Assembly: GCA_002707785.1 (NCBI GenBank)
Contig: PANW01000025.1
Span: forward strand, 24,925 to 87,093
Direction of reading: 5' to 3'
Length of the DNA stretch: 62,169 nt
Source of the DNA: Cellvibrionaceae bacterium
Lineage (GTDB): Bacteria > Pseudomonadota > Gammaproteobacteria > Pseudomonadales > Cellvibrionaceae
Below, piece after piece: positions 43,507 to 53,391 of this stretch; the stretch's first letter is position 1; each line of letters opens with the position of its first letter. The translations under genes were made by a program, and so were the position numbers. The notes below the pieces were generated by a model. The model had not been told where the DNA came from. It saw nothing but the letters and a program-made list of their open reading frames with translations, and searched no databases.

Positions 43507-45426
43507 TTATTTCGCCGAAATTGCAGCTAAGTTGCTGGTTTTTACTGACTCAATAGCACCAATGACCAATTCTTCTCTGAGAATTTGCGGCAATATTTGT
43601 GGTTTTTGTCGTTTGTCGCCGTTATAGAGCAGGTAAAGCGGGACCCCGTTGCGGCCAAATTGGGCCAATAGTTCGGTGATTTCTGGGTTGTAGTGAGTCC
43701 AATCGCCTTTCAGTTTGACGACTCCCGATTGTTCGAAGGCTTTGAGGGTGGCGTCAGTGTCCAGTGCCACCTTCTCATTGGCTAGGCAAGTGATGCACCA
43801 ATCTGCGGTTAGATTGACGAAGACGGGCTGCCCTGCATCGAGCAGCTGCTTCAGTCGAGCTTGGGTGAAGGGTTGCCAATTATGGGCCAATGCATTTTGA
43901 GTGAGTGTGGATTGAGTGTGGGTCTGTCCCTGTTGCAGTTGTGCCATCGGCCAGAGAGCAATGGCTAAGATGACGGCGGCCAAACACTGCTGCCACAAGC
44001 GCGCAGGACGGTGCTGCCAGAGCCAGATGGCAAAGGCCAAGCCCACTGCCCCGGCAATGATTAGCACCACGCTGTCGCTGTCAGTCTGGCGACCTACTAC
44101 CCACAATAGCCATAGCGCGGTGAGGTACAGTGGGAAGGCAAGCGCTTGTTTCAGCGTTTCCATCCAAGCGCCGGGTGTCGGCAGTCGCTTGGACAATGAC
44201 GGGAAATAAGTGAGGAGTAAAAACGGTAGCGCCATACCAAAGCCCAGAGCGGCAAACACGCTGAGGGCGACTGGCGAGGATTGGGTGACCGCGTAACCGA
44301 GAGCGCCACCCATAAAAGGAGCGGTGCAAGGGCTGGCAACGAGGGTGGCCAGAGCGCCGGTAAAAAAGGAGGAGCGATAACTGTGGCCTTCGGTCAGCGA
44401 CTGTCCGCTGCCGGCAAAGCGGTTGCCCAATTGTAAGAAGCCTGAGAGCGATAACCCCAAGACAAAAAACAAATAGGCTAGCGAGGCAACGACAAGGGGT
44501 GACTGCAATTGGAAGCCCCAGCCGACAGCCTGCCCAGCTTGTCGCAAGGTGAGCATTAAGGCGGCAATGGCCACAAACGTGGCAACAGCGCCGGCGGTGT
44601 ACGCCCAGCCGTGCAGATGCTGTTGTTGAGGATTGTCGCCACTGCGGACAAGGCTTAGTGCTTTGAGTGACAAGACTGGAAATACGCAGGGCATGAGATT
44701 GAGGATAAGGCCACCCAGCAGGGCGCCAATGATGGCCCATAAGTAGCTGCCATTATCGCTGTTGAGGTTCTGGTTTGATGGTTCGGTTTTGAAGGGGCTG
44801 CTGAGGCTAGCAGTGTCAGTTCTAGATGGCGTAGCCAGTAGAGTCGCAAGGCCGTCTTTTAGTTGGAGTTGTTGCTTTTGTGGCGGATAACATAGGCCGG
44901 CATCGGCACAGCCTTGGGAGTGAACCGTCACCGTGGTTGTGGTGTTGCGGTTAAACGTATTCGGGAGCAGGGCGGTGAGATCTAGGCTGCCATAATAGAC
45001 ATTGAGCTCACGCTCGAAATACTCATCGTACTTGCGTTCGGCTGCTGGAAGGGCGTGCTCGAGAACCTTTCCATCGATTTCAATTTTGAGCTGATGTTGG
45101 TAAAGATAGTAGCCGTCGGCAATCTGCCAGTTCAGGGCTAAAGCATCTTCACCGCTGGCCGACGGAGTGAGGTTGGCGTTCAGCCGATAGGCTTGCTCTA
45201 CAGGAAGAAAGCTGACATTACCGCTGAGATCGAGCGTATTCTGGGGGGCTGCGCTCCAATCATTCTCTGCGGGCTCAAATTGCCCGTGAGCGACTTGGCT
45301 TAGACTGGACGCGGTTAAGACTAACAGTAGGCAAAGGGTAGTGTTCAATTGACGCTGAGAGTTGCTCATCAAGGATTGCAGGCAGGCGTAAAAAGAAAAG
45401 TTGCGTGACAGAATAGGCAGGGGCAT
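43507..45426 (-). CDS. dsbD: Thiol:disulfide interchange protein DsbD
   Basis: 639 residues. The N-terminal periplasmic domain has the Cys pair in CADAGLCYPP. The membrane domain of eight helices contains LMPCVFPVLSLKAL and ASPCTAPFMG, and the C-terminal thioredoxin domain has DWCITCLANE near residue 568. It carries electrons from cytoplasmic thioredoxin to periplasmic disulfide isomerases and cytochrome c maturation. An internal ATG at 45369 gives a more typical signal peptide (MSNSQRQLNTTLCLLLVLTA) and may be the true start. Confidence 0.93.
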   Translation of the reverse strand: MPLPILSRNFSFYACLQSLMSNSQRQLNTTLCLLLVLTASSLSQVAHGQFEPAENDWSAAPQNTLDLSGNVSFLPVEQAYRLNANLTPSASGEDALALNWQIADGYYLYQHQLKIEIDGKVLEHALPAAERKYDEYFERELNVYYGSLDLTALLPNTFNRNTTTTVTVHSQGCADAGLCYPPQKQQLQLKDGLATLLATPSRTDTASLSSPFKTEPSNQNLNSDNGSYLWAIIGALLGGLILNLMPCVFPVLSLKALSLVRSGDNPQQQHLHGWAYTAGAVATFVAIAALMLTLRQAGQAVGWGFQLQSPLVVASLAYLFFVLGLSLSGFLQLGNRFAGSGQSLTEGHSYRSSFFTGALATLVASPCTAPFMGGALGYAVTQSSPVALSVFAALGFGMALPFLLLTYFPSLSKRLPTPGAWMETLKQALAFPLYLTALWLLWVVGRQTDSDSVVLIIAGAVGLAFAIWLWQHRPARLWQQCLAAVILAIALWPMAQLQQGQTHTQSTLTQNALAHNWQPFTQARLKQLLDAGQPVFVNLTADWCITCLANEKVALDTDATLKAFEQSGVVKLKGDWTHYNPEITELLAQFGRNGVPLYLLYNGDKRQKPQILPQILREELVIGAIESVKTSNLAAISAK

Positions 45427-45551
45427 AGGGCTCTTGGTCCGGGGGCAGTCTGATTCAAAATAGCGCTCTAGAGCGGGGTTTTGGCATTGCTTTGACTGTA
45501 TTTCTCAGGCAGAGTTTCCTGCGCATTGTAACAACCGCATGGGTAAGCTGC

Positions 45552-46283
45552 ATGAAAACTTATGGCCGACGCCAAAGTCGACTGTTTGGGGGGATTATTA
45601 TCGTTGCTGGGTTGTTAAGCGCGTGCCAGCCGCAGCCAGTGAAACCCCCTGTGGATAAAGCTCGTCAGCAGATGCTGGAAGATCAGCGTCGCATCGAGCA
45701 GCAGCAGGCGCAAAAGCGTCAAATACAGTCTATGTTACAACGAGCGGAGTTCCAGTTGGGGCGAGATCGCCTGATGACCCCCGCGCGTGATTCAGCCTAC
45801 GGTTATTATCAAGCTGTGTTGCGGTTAGATCCAGCTAATCAGCAGGCCAAGAGTGGTTTGCAGTCGATCGTGATTCGCTATATCCAACTGGCTCGCGATG
45901 CATTGGCACACAGTAAATTAGAGCTGGCCGAGCAATATTACGGCCATGCCAAGCGCATGGCGCCGCGCAACCCCTTGTTGGCTGAATTCGAAGCGGCTTT
46001 GCAGCAGGCGCAAGAGAAAAAAACCGACCTTACTCAACAGAGTGAGTTTGTTCTGGATCGACAGGCGCTGGCGCAGCGTCAAGCACAAATAGTAGAGTTG
46101 TTGCAGCAGGTGGCAACAAGAGTAAAGGCGAGCGATGAAAGCGTGTTAATCGTCGCTCGAAATGACGCGGAAGGGCGTTGGCTCTATCAACAAATGCGTA
46201 AAGCAGCCGAAGGATATCGCATACGCGGAGATATTAAAGTGGGCCCCGAGCCGAAAATAGTGCTACATCCTCCCATTTATTGA
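45552..46283 (+). CDS. Lipoprotein with TPR-like helical region
   Basis: 243 residues from the ATG at 45552, which has GGGTAAG upstream. The longer frame adds 20 unlikely residues. The signal peptide ends in LLSAC. A helical TPR-like segment follows (AYGYYQAVLRLDPANQQAKS, then AEQYYGHAKRMAPRNPLLAE), with a short C-terminal alpha/beta part (SVLIVARNDAEGRWLYQQMR, then IRGDIKVGPEPKIVLHPPIY). It is likely an outer-membrane assembly or scaffold lipoprotein. The family is known from sequence as hypothetical only. It precedes the LapD-like gene by 110 bases. Confidence 0.7.
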   Translation: MKTYGRRQSRLFGGIIIVAGLLSACQPQPVKPPVDKARQQMLEDQRRIEQQQAQKRQIQSMLQRAEFQLGRDRLMTPARDSAYGYYQAVLRLDPANQQAKSGLQSIVIRYIQLARDALAHSKLELAEQYYGHAKRMAPRNPLLAEFEAALQQAQEKKTDLTQQSEFVLDRQALAQRQAQIVELLQQVATRVKASDESVLIVARNDAEGRWLYQQMRKAAEGYRIRGDIKVGPEPKIVLHPPIY

Positions 46284-46393
46284 GGATTTGGCTCCAGTCA
46301 TGGTGCGCAGAGAGGATTTATCATTGCTGCGATGATTGTAGGGCACCACCACATTACTACTCAGCGGCTTCATTAGTTTAAGGAAAGCGAGAC

Positions 46394-48346
46394 GTGACTT
46401 TATATCGACAGTTAATACTGGCCATCACTTTTTTGATTGTATGTTTGATGGCGGGCAACGTGCTGGTGAGTGTGTTCAATGCACGAGGCTACGTATTTGA
46501 ACAGATGGCGGTGCACGCCCAGGACACAGCGACCTCATTAGGCTTGACCATCTCCCATGCCGCCAAAGAAAAAGATGATGCTCAGATTCGCTCATTTGTG
46601 GATGTGGTGTTTGACCGAGGTTACTACCGCGAAGTGATTTATCACAGCTTATCGGGTGACGTCACGGTTGAACGTAAGGCGCCTATATTAATTGAAGGCG
46701 TGCCCAGCTGGTTTGTGGAATTGGTGGATTTGCCAGAACCTTCAGGTTCCGCAGAAGTGGTATCAGGTTGGTTTCGCCTAGGTGAAGTGACGGTGATATC
46801 GCACCCCGGTTATGCCTATCGAGATCTCTGGCGCGTGTTTAATGAGCAACTTTGGCTGTTTATGGTGACGGCGGTACTTTGTTATGGCTTGGTTGGCATT
46901 GGTCTGCGCTATATGTTGAGGCCGTTACGACAAGTTGAAGAACAAGCTGAAGCTATCTGCCGTCGTGAATTTCCCGTACAGGATGCGCTGCCTCGCACGC
47001 GAGAACTGCGTCGTATGGTCACTGCCATGAATCGCATGGTTCAGAAAATCCAATCTATGTTTCAAGAACAGGTGGAGTTGTCAGAGTCTTTACACCGGCA
47101 GGCGTATCTAGATTCGGTGACGGGCTTGTCCAATCGACGTGACTTTGATTCTCGCTTTGATGCTTTCTTAAAGTCAGAAAAAGGCGGTAGTGCCGGAGCG
47201 TTGGTGCTCATACATCTGGGGGGCTTGATTGGCTTCAACGATCGTCACGGTCGCGATACCGGTGATCAATGTTTGAAAGATCTAGCAGCAGCTTTGTCGG
47301 GTGCCAATGGAGACGTTGAGGGCGGTATACTGGCTCGCCGTTCGGGCGCAGATCTTTGTGCGTTTATTCCCAGCCTCGATCGTGAAGAAGCTCAGGCGCG
47401 AGTCGATGCGCTCTTTGCCGCCTTGCAGTCAGTGAGCTGGATCAGCGATAGTGATGAGCTGTCACTGCATCTTGGGGTGTCTTTTTCTGCCTCGGTAATG
47501 CAGGGCAATTCTTTGCTAGAGGAGGCGGATCTGGCACTGCGTCAGGCTCAACATCAAGGCACCAACTGTTGTCATTGGCATCAGTCTCACAATGAAGAAG
47601 GTTCGCGCAGTGCGGGTGAGTGGCGCACATTGTTAGAGGATGCGATTCGCGCACGTCGCTTTATCTTTCACGTGCAGCCTATCTTTGAACGCGATGGCAG
47701 TACTGTCGATCAATGGGAAGTCTTGTGTCGATTACCTGAAGCCGATGGCTATCTCAATGCGGGCGTATTTTTGCCCATGGCAGAACGCTTTGGCATGGCC
47801 GCTAGAATCGATCGCTTGATGATTGAAATGTTGGCCGAGAGCTACGCACAACAAGCCGAGCCGAAGCTGTGCGTTAACATTTCTCCGAGTTCGATTGCCG
47901 ATGAACATTTTGTTCGCTGGTTGGAAGATTTTCTGTCAAATCATGTCGTCTTTGCTCAGCGTTTGGTGCTGGAGTTGCCGGAGTTTTCCTTATCCGTCAA
48001 TGAGCAGCAGGTAAGAACGTTTGGTCGCCGAGTAGTGGCTCGCGGGGCGCATTTGTCTCTGGATCACTTTGGCGTGGGGGCGTCGGCATTTTCTTATCTA
48101 CAAAGTATGCCGCTGTTTGCATTAAAAGTGGATCGCTGCTTTGTGCAGGGCATCGACAGCAATGCGGACAATCGTTTCTTTGTGAAGTCGCTCCTGCAAA
48201 TTGCCCATAGTTGTGATGTAAAGTTATTGGTTGAAGGGGTGGAAACGGAGGCCGAGTGGCAATCGCTTCTCTCTCTAGGGATCGATGGAGGGCAGGGATA
48301 CTGGTTAGGTAAGCCTGCAGCGCCACAATTTGATGGCGGCGAATGA
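46394..48346 (+). CDS. LapD-like c-di-GMP receptor with degenerate GGDEF and EAL domains
   Basis: 650 residues starting at a GTG with AAGGAAAG before it. A LapD_MoxY-type periplasmic module lies between membrane helices at about 6-26 and 152-174, followed by HAMP, GGDEF and EAL domains. The GGDEF site is RSGAD, so no cyclase activity is expected. The EAL motif is EVL, and the DDFG metal motif is DHFG, so hydrolysis is probably lost too. LELPE, LKVDRCF and EGVET remain, consistent with c-di-GMP binding. In Pseudomonas LapD holds the protease LapG and so controls adhesin release. No LapG or giant adhesin lies in this window. Confidence 0.8.
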   Translation: MTLYRQLILAITFLIVCLMAGNVLVSVFNARGYVFEQMAVHAQDTATSLGLTISHAAKEKDDAQIRSFVDVVFDRGYYREVIYHSLSGDVTVERKAPILIEGVPSWFVELVDLPEPSGSAEVVSGWFRLGEVTVISHPGYAYRDLWRVFNEQLWLFMVTAVLCYGLVGIGLRYMLRPLRQVEEQAEAICRREFPVQDALPRTRELRRMVTAMNRMVQKIQSMFQEQVELSESLHRQAYLDSVTGLSNRRDFDSRFDAFLKSEKGGSAGALVLIHLGGLIGFNDRHGRDTGDQCLKDLAAALSGANGDVEGGILARRSGADLCAFIPSLDREEAQARVDALFAALQSVSWISDSDELSLHLGVSFSASVMQGNSLLEEADLALRQAQHQGTNCCHWHQSHNEEGSRSAGEWRTLLEDAIRARRFIFHVQPIFERDGSTVDQWEVLCRLPEADGYLNAGVFLPMAERFGMAARIDRLMIEMLAESYAQQAEPKLCVNISPSSIADEHFVRWLEDFLSNHVVFAQRLVLELPEFSLSVNEQQVRTFGRRVVARGAHLSLDHFGVGASAFSYLQSMPLFALKVDRCFVQGIDSNADNRFFVKSLLQIAHSCDVKLLVEGVETEAEWQSLLSLGIDGGQGYWLGKPAAPQFDGGE

Positions 48347-48363
48347 TCAAATAGGAGTTGATA

Positions 48364-48816
48364 ATGGGGTTCTGGGGGCGAAAGTTTGTTTTGTGCTGGG
48401 TGTTAGTGTGTGCCAGTTTATGCGCTATGGTCGCATCGGCAGACGCACTAAGGCTCAGTGATGCTCGCATACGCTTGCCGCTGCCGGGGCAGACCACCGC
48501 AGTGGTGTATATGCAGCTGCACAACCAAGCTGCTCAAGCATTGACGATCCGAGGGGTTGAAGTAGAGGGTGCCGGCGCTTCTGAATTGCATCAACATGTT
48601 CACAGAGATGGTATGATGCGCATGCGTCGGCTCGAGCAGATTAGCGTTGCCTCTGGGCAGCAGTTGGCTTTTGAGTCCGGCAGTTATCATATTATGGCGT
48701 TTCGCATGGAAGTCTCGACTAGGTTGGCGACGCAGGATGATCACAGTTACACGGTGACATTGATTCTAGATAGTGGTCAGCGAGTGAGCACTGAAGCCAA
48801 GGTGATGACGCTATAG
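48364..48816 (+). CDS. Periplasmic copper chaperone, PCu(A)C family
   Basis: 150 residues. A signal peptide precedes a cupredoxin-like domain with the copper ligands spread as in PCuAC: ELHQHVHRDGMMRMRR near 77-92 and SYHIMAF near 112. It delivers Cu(I) to cytochrome oxidase CuA or similar sites. The ATG at 48364 has AGGAG six bases upstream. It follows the LapD-like gene by 17 bases, so they may be co-transcribed. Confidence 0.87.
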   Translation: MGFWGRKFVLCWVLVCASLCAMVASADALRLSDARIRLPLPGQTTAVVYMQLHNQAAQALTIRGVEVEGAGASELHQHVHRDGMMRMRRLEQISVASGQQLAFESGSYHIMAFRMEVSTRLATQDDHSYTVTLILDSGQRVSTEAKVMTL

Positions 48817-48851
48817 TGTGATCGATTAACTACACATCAGCAGGTACTGAA

Positions 48852-49904
48852 ATGGAAAGGCTCTCAAATATTGGGCAGCGAATTGGCGAGCGTTTGGACG
48901 ATCTTCGTGAAGATATCAGAAGCGGAGGCATGTTTATGCGCTTAACCGGTGGTGCGATCGCACTGTATCTGTTGATGGCTATCGTGCTGGGCTTCTATTG
49001 GAGTTCAGAGCCAGAGCAGTATTCGGTGAGAGATTCAGTAGCGGCCAACGCCAGCGGCCAGCCGATGTTGGTGGGAGTGGCGACAACATCTACTCTTATT
49101 CGGGTCACTAGCACCTTGCTAGATAAACCGGGTGGTTTTTTGTCCAACGATATTTTCCCTCCTGGTATTTGGCTCGATAATATTCCCAACTGGGAATACG
49201 GTGTATTGATACAAAGCCGCGACCTCAGCAAAGCCATGCGTGAGGCCTTTAGTCGCTCCCAGTCTCAGTCCACAGAAGACAATGCCTTGGCAAAAGCCGA
49301 GTCGCGTTTTAATTTTGATCACCGCAGCTGGGCAGTCCCCGCTTCAGAGTCTGAATATCGTCAAGGCATCAAATCGTTGGAAAACTATTTAATGCGCCTA
49401 GCCGATGAAGATCGTCACAATGCCCAATTTTATGCTCGAGCGGATAATTTGCGTTACTGGTTGAGTACGGTTGAAACTCGTATGGGAAGCTTGTCGCAGC
49501 GCCTCAGCGCTAGCGTGGGTCAGCGTAGATTGAACACCGATTTGGCCGGAGAAGAGCGCGCAAGTCGATCCACCTCTGCGCCTGCAGAGATTGAAGTGAA
49601 AACCCCTTGGACCGAAATCGACGATGTCTTCTACGAGGCGCGCGGCAGTGCCTGGGCGCTGCTGCACTTTTTAAAGGCGATCGAAATTGATTTTGCTGAT
49701 GTGCTGGCGAAGAAAAATGCACTCGTGAGCTTGAAGCAAATTATTCGTGAGCTAGAAGCAACTCAAGAGTCTGTGTTTAGTCCGGTCATTATGAATGGCG
49801 ATGGTTTTGGTCCTATGGCGAATCACTCGTTGGTGATGGCTTCTTATATTTCGAGAGCCAATGCTGGCATCATTGATTTAAGAGAGTTATTGTCTCAAGG
49901 TTAA
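48852..49904 (+). CDS. DUF2333-family inner-membrane protein
   Basis: 350 residues with one N-terminal membrane helix (GGAIALYLLMAIVLGFYW, about residues 32-50) and a large periplasmic part. FPPGIWLDNIPNWEYGVLIQ and RDLSKAMREAFSRSQSQS are conserved DUF2333 blocks. Function unknown. In other gammaproteobacteria it is a lone conserved gene. It lies 35 bases after the copper chaperone. Confidence 0.85.
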   Translation: MERLSNIGQRIGERLDDLREDIRSGGMFMRLTGGAIALYLLMAIVLGFYWSSEPEQYSVRDSVAANASGQPMLVGVATTSTLIRVTSTLLDKPGGFLSNDIFPPGIWLDNIPNWEYGVLIQSRDLSKAMREAFSRSQSQSTEDNALAKAESRFNFDHRSWAVPASESEYRQGIKSLENYLMRLADEDRHNAQFYARADNLRYWLSTVETRMGSLSQRLSASVGQRRLNTDLAGEERASRSTSAPAEIEVKTPWTEIDDVFYEARGSAWALLHFLKAIEIDFADVLAKKNALVSLKQIIRELEATQESVFSPVIMNGDGFGPMANHSLVMASYISRANAGIIDLRELLSQG

Positions 49905-50110
49905 ATACAGGTGAGCGCCTCTGACGTTTTTTACACTAAGCTTCAGAAGGGCTCTCTTATCGGTTGCTTATTTTGAGTGGAATGACGTTGCAGTTTTATC
50001 GGCGTCACTTGATCGTTGTTGTTGACTGAAGGGATAAAACGCCTAAGCTAACACTCACAACAACGAGCGCTCGAAATCGCAGTTTTTCGTTTCATTGATT
50101 GGATGTTTGA

Positions 50111-52147
50111 ATGGCTGTAGGGCCTATTACCAAAGCGTTATCTTCCTCCTCGATTACCGATATCGACCCCATTCTTCAAACTGTATCTGACGCGTATTTA
50201 CTTGTTGACTCTCAAGGAGTGATTCGGCGTAGCAACCCTGTAGCTGTCTTATTGTTGGGCGAAGACACGTTGCAGGGTCAGTGGTTGGGATCTTTTTTTA
50301 CGAGCGCTTTGGATTGGCAAAACCTTGCGACTGGAAGTCAATGTTCTCTGCAACTGAAGAAAAACTCTGATCACACTGCTCGCTTGAAGGTGGTTGCCGA
50401 GGCAAGCGAGGGCGCGCGCCACTGTCTGTTGACGATGGAAAACGCTGAACAGCGGTTTCGCGAACAGTTGTTGCGACAAAGCTCCCTTATGCATCTGACT
50501 TTGTGCTCGATTGCCGACGCCGTCATTAGTGTTGATCGTGCGGGCATGGTCAAAACCCTAAATCCCATGGCTCGTGAATTGTTGCAGTTGAATGGCGGTG
50601 ACGGTATCGGTTCTCCCATCGAACAGTTGTTTGTCATCGCTGACCCCAACAACCAGCGACTTATCTCTTCTCCGGTGAAAGACGTGTTAGAGCAGGGCAA
50701 AACTGCGCTGCCGGCGATCGAGGCGTTACTGTATGCCGTGGGGCGTAAGCCGACGTTAATTAATGTACAAGTGGTTCCCTGCAGGGATTCACTCAATCAA
50801 GTGGATGGCTGTTTACTGGTGTTTCGCGATACCAGTCAAGCGGGGCGTGAAAATCACCGGCTCAACTGGCAGGCTCGCCACGATGCGTTGACGGCATTGC
50901 CCAATCGGCAGTCGTTTGAAACTGAAATTTCACAGGCGGTGTCGGCGGCCAAGGCGCGGCAGGCAACTTTTGGTCTACTTTATATCGATATCTATCAGTT
51001 TAAAGTCATCAACGACAGTTGCGGTCATGGGGGTGGCGACGAGTTGTTGCGTCAATTGTCCGAACTGATGTCGAGCAAGTTGCGCAACCAAGATTTGTTG
51101 GCGCGCCTAGGTAGCGATGAGTTCGCTGTATTGTTGCGCAATTGCACCTTGGCCGGTGCTCAGCGGGTCGCCGATATACTCCTCAGTGCGGTACAGGCCT
51201 TTCAATTCCAGTGGAACCTGCGTGATATCAAAGTCGGTATTAGCATTGGCGTTTTGGTGATCGATCACGATGCGGAATCCGAGGGGCAAATACTCGCAAC
51301 CGCAAACGCGGCCTGCTGTGCGGCCAAAGAATTGGGCCGCAATCGCATTCATTTGTACAATAAGGATCGTGAAGTCGAGCAGCGTCGCAACGAAATCAAT
51401 TGGGTCGTGCAGATTAATGATGCGCTGACGGAGAATCGATTGTGTCTCTATGAACAGACCATTGCGGCTTTATCTGTTGATGCATCGGCACAGGGTGTAG
51501 AGCACAGTGAAATTTTGCTGCGCATGAAAGATCCTGACGGTTTGTTAATTGGACCCGCTGAGTTTATCCCCGCCGCTGAGCGTTTTGGGCTCATGGACGA
51601 TGTGGATCGATGGGTAATTAATGCGGTGATTGAGCATATGTGCCGGCGTAAAGATAACGCATTAGAGGAAAAAATCTATTCCGTTAATCTGTCGGGCGTT
51701 TCTCTGGGGGATCCATCACTTGCAGATTTTGTCATTGAGCGGATTGAGCGAACGGGCATTGATGCGTCACTGCTGCACTTCGAAATCACAGAAACCGCAG
51801 CTATTCGCCATCTCGACAGTGCCGTCGAGTTCATGCAGCGGCTCAAGGTGTTGGGCAGTTGTTTCTATCTTGATGATTTTGGCAGTGGGCTATCGTCCTT
51901 TGGTTATCTGAAAGACCTGCCTGTGGATTATTTGAAAATTGATGGCAGCTTCGTGCGCACCATGCTCGATGACAGCAATAGTCTGGCCATGGTGAGTACC
52001 ATCAATCATTTGGCCCACTCGATGGGGTTAAAAACCGTGGCTGAGTACGTTGAGTCAGACGAACTGAAGGAAAAGCTAGCGGACGTGGGGGTCGACTTTA
52101 TTCAGGGCTTTGGCGTTGCGCGGCCAAAGCCCTTAACCGATCGTTGA
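50111..52147 (+). CDS. PAS-GGDEF-EAL c-di-GMP enzyme
   Basis: 678 residues, without a clear membrane helix. Two PAS-like segments (about residues 15-120 and 128-245) precede the GGDEF domain, which reads GSDEF and keeps an RxxD product-inhibition site (RNQD) five residues before it. The EAL domain has EILLR in place of ELL/EAL and intact VNLSG, EITE, LDDFGSG, LKIDGSF and QGFG motifs, so phosphodiesterase activity is likely. Cyclase activity is doubtful because the first Gly pair is changed. It has its own intergenic region of 200 bases upstream. Confidence 0.88.
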   Translation: MAVGPITKALSSSSITDIDPILQTVSDAYLLVDSQGVIRRSNPVAVLLLGEDTLQGQWLGSFFTSALDWQNLATGSQCSLQLKKNSDHTARLKVVAEASEGARHCLLTMENAEQRFREQLLRQSSLMHLTLCSIADAVISVDRAGMVKTLNPMARELLQLNGGDGIGSPIEQLFVIADPNNQRLISSPVKDVLEQGKTALPAIEALLYAVGRKPTLINVQVVPCRDSLNQVDGCLLVFRDTSQAGRENHRLNWQARHDALTALPNRQSFETEISQAVSAAKARQATFGLLYIDIYQFKVINDSCGHGGGDELLRQLSELMSSKLRNQDLLARLGSDEFAVLLRNCTLAGAQRVADILLSAVQAFQFQWNLRDIKVGISIGVLVIDHDAESEGQILATANAACCAAKELGRNRIHLYNKDREVEQRRNEINWVVQINDALTENRLCLYEQTIAALSVDASAQGVEHSEILLRMKDPDGLLIGPAEFIPAAERFGLMDDVDRWVINAVIEHMCRRKDNALEEKIYSVNLSGVSLGDPSLADFVIERIERTGIDASLLHFEITETAAIRHLDSAVEFMQRLKVLGSCFYLDDFGSGLSSFGYLKDLPVDYLKIDGSFVRTMLDDSNSLAMVSTINHLAHSMGLKTVAEYVESDELKEKLADVGVDFIQGFGVARPKPLTDR

Positions 52148-52281
52148 TAATTTCTCTGTGGCTGCAGCATCAAAAGCAGATTCAAAGGGATTGCTTAACA
52201 AGTCTAAGCTCTTTGCTTCTGCTTTCGTTTTTGCGCGGACTTCCCTGAACAACCAAACAACAATGTGCGTCTGTCAGTCGC

Positions 52282-53283
52282 TTAAGCGCCCAACACTTCT
52301 TGCAAAATAGTCTGATGTTGCTCGGGATTTAAGCGTGGGCCAAATTGGCTGACTACCTGAGCGGATGCGCGGCTCGCGAGAGCGCCGGCTTCGGCGAAAC
52401 TGTAGCCATGCGTTACCGCGTATAGGAACGCACCGGCAAACATATCACCGGCGCCATTGGTGTCGATAGCGGTGACTTTATGAGCATCAACTCGCGTCTC
52501 CTGCTGCCCGTCAAAGACCAGTGCGCCTTCTGCACCGAGAGTAATGGCAAAAGTCTTGGCAATCTTTTTCAGCTCAGCGGTAGCGGCTTCTAGACTGTCG
52601 GTGCGAGTGAAGCCGAGCGCTTCGCCCTCGTTGCAGAATAATAGATCAACGCCATTGCCAATCATTTGCTGTAGACCGTCGTGGAAGAATTCCACCATGG
52701 CGGGATCAGACAAGCTCAACGCCGTTTTTACGTTGTTGGCTTCGGCTTGTTCGCGCAAGGCGATCGCCGCGGCACGGCCGGTTTCCGAAGACACTAAGTA
52801 TCCTTCAAGGTAGGCGTATTCAGACTGAGCGGCCGCCTGTGGGTGAAGCTCATTCACTGAAACGGTTTCACTGATACCTAAGTAGGTATTCATAGTGCGC
52901 TCGGCATCTGGAGTGATCAGCACCAAGCACTTTCCGGTAGTGCCTGCTTGGCGTTCCAGTTCTTCGTGATAAGCCACGCCCGCATCGCGAAGATCATTGA
53001 GGTAGAAGTCTCCGTTTTCATCGTTGGCGACTTTACAGCTGTAAAACGATTTCGCGCCAAAGTAGCTGGCGGCAATGATGGTGTTGGCCGCTGATCCGCC
53101 ACTGGCGCGCTTAGAGGCGACTAGGTGATCAGACAGTTTTTCGATGAGTTCTTGTTGGCGAGATTCATCAACCAGCGTCATCACGCCTTTATCGATATTG
53201 AGGGTGGTCAAATCTTGGTCAGAAACCTCAACTTCGGTATCTACCAAGGCGGCGCCTATGCCATAGACGTGATAGTCAGCCAT
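52282..53283 (-). CDS. PfkB-family kinase, adenosine kinase type
   Basis: 333 residues. The N-terminal YGIGAALVDTEVEV and GGSAANTIIAASYFGAKSFY blocks, and the anion hole DTNGAGDMFAGAFLYAV with the catalytic Asp near residue 280, define the ribokinase/PfkB family. This subtype is usually annotated adenosine kinase in gammaproteobacteria, making AMP from adenosine and ATP. Substrate assignment is by family only. It stands alone and diverges from mrcB. Confidence 0.85.
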   Translation of the reverse strand: MADYHVYGIGAALVDTEVEVSDQDLTTLNIDKGVMTLVDESRQQELIEKLSDHLVASKRASGGSAANTIIAASYFGAKSFYSCKVANDENGDFYLNDLRDAGVAYHEELERQAGTTGKCLVLITPDAERTMNTYLGISETVSVNELHPQAAAQSEYAYLEGYLVSSETGRAAAIALREQAEANNVKTALSLSDPAMVEFFHDGLQQMIGNGVDLLFCNEGEALGFTRTDSLEAATAELKKIAKTFAITLGAEGALVFDGQQETRVDAHKVTAIDTNGAGDMFAGAFLYAVTHGYSFAEAGALASRASAQVVSQFGPRLNPEQHQTILQEVLGA

Positions 53284-53391
53284 CGTTTGTTTGCCTTTTG
53301 TCTGGAGAGTTAGAGCCAGCGCTGCAGCGCTGAAAAGTGTTGCCCGCTATTATGCCTTGTATGAGGCATCAGAGTCAGTACACTTCGGCCT

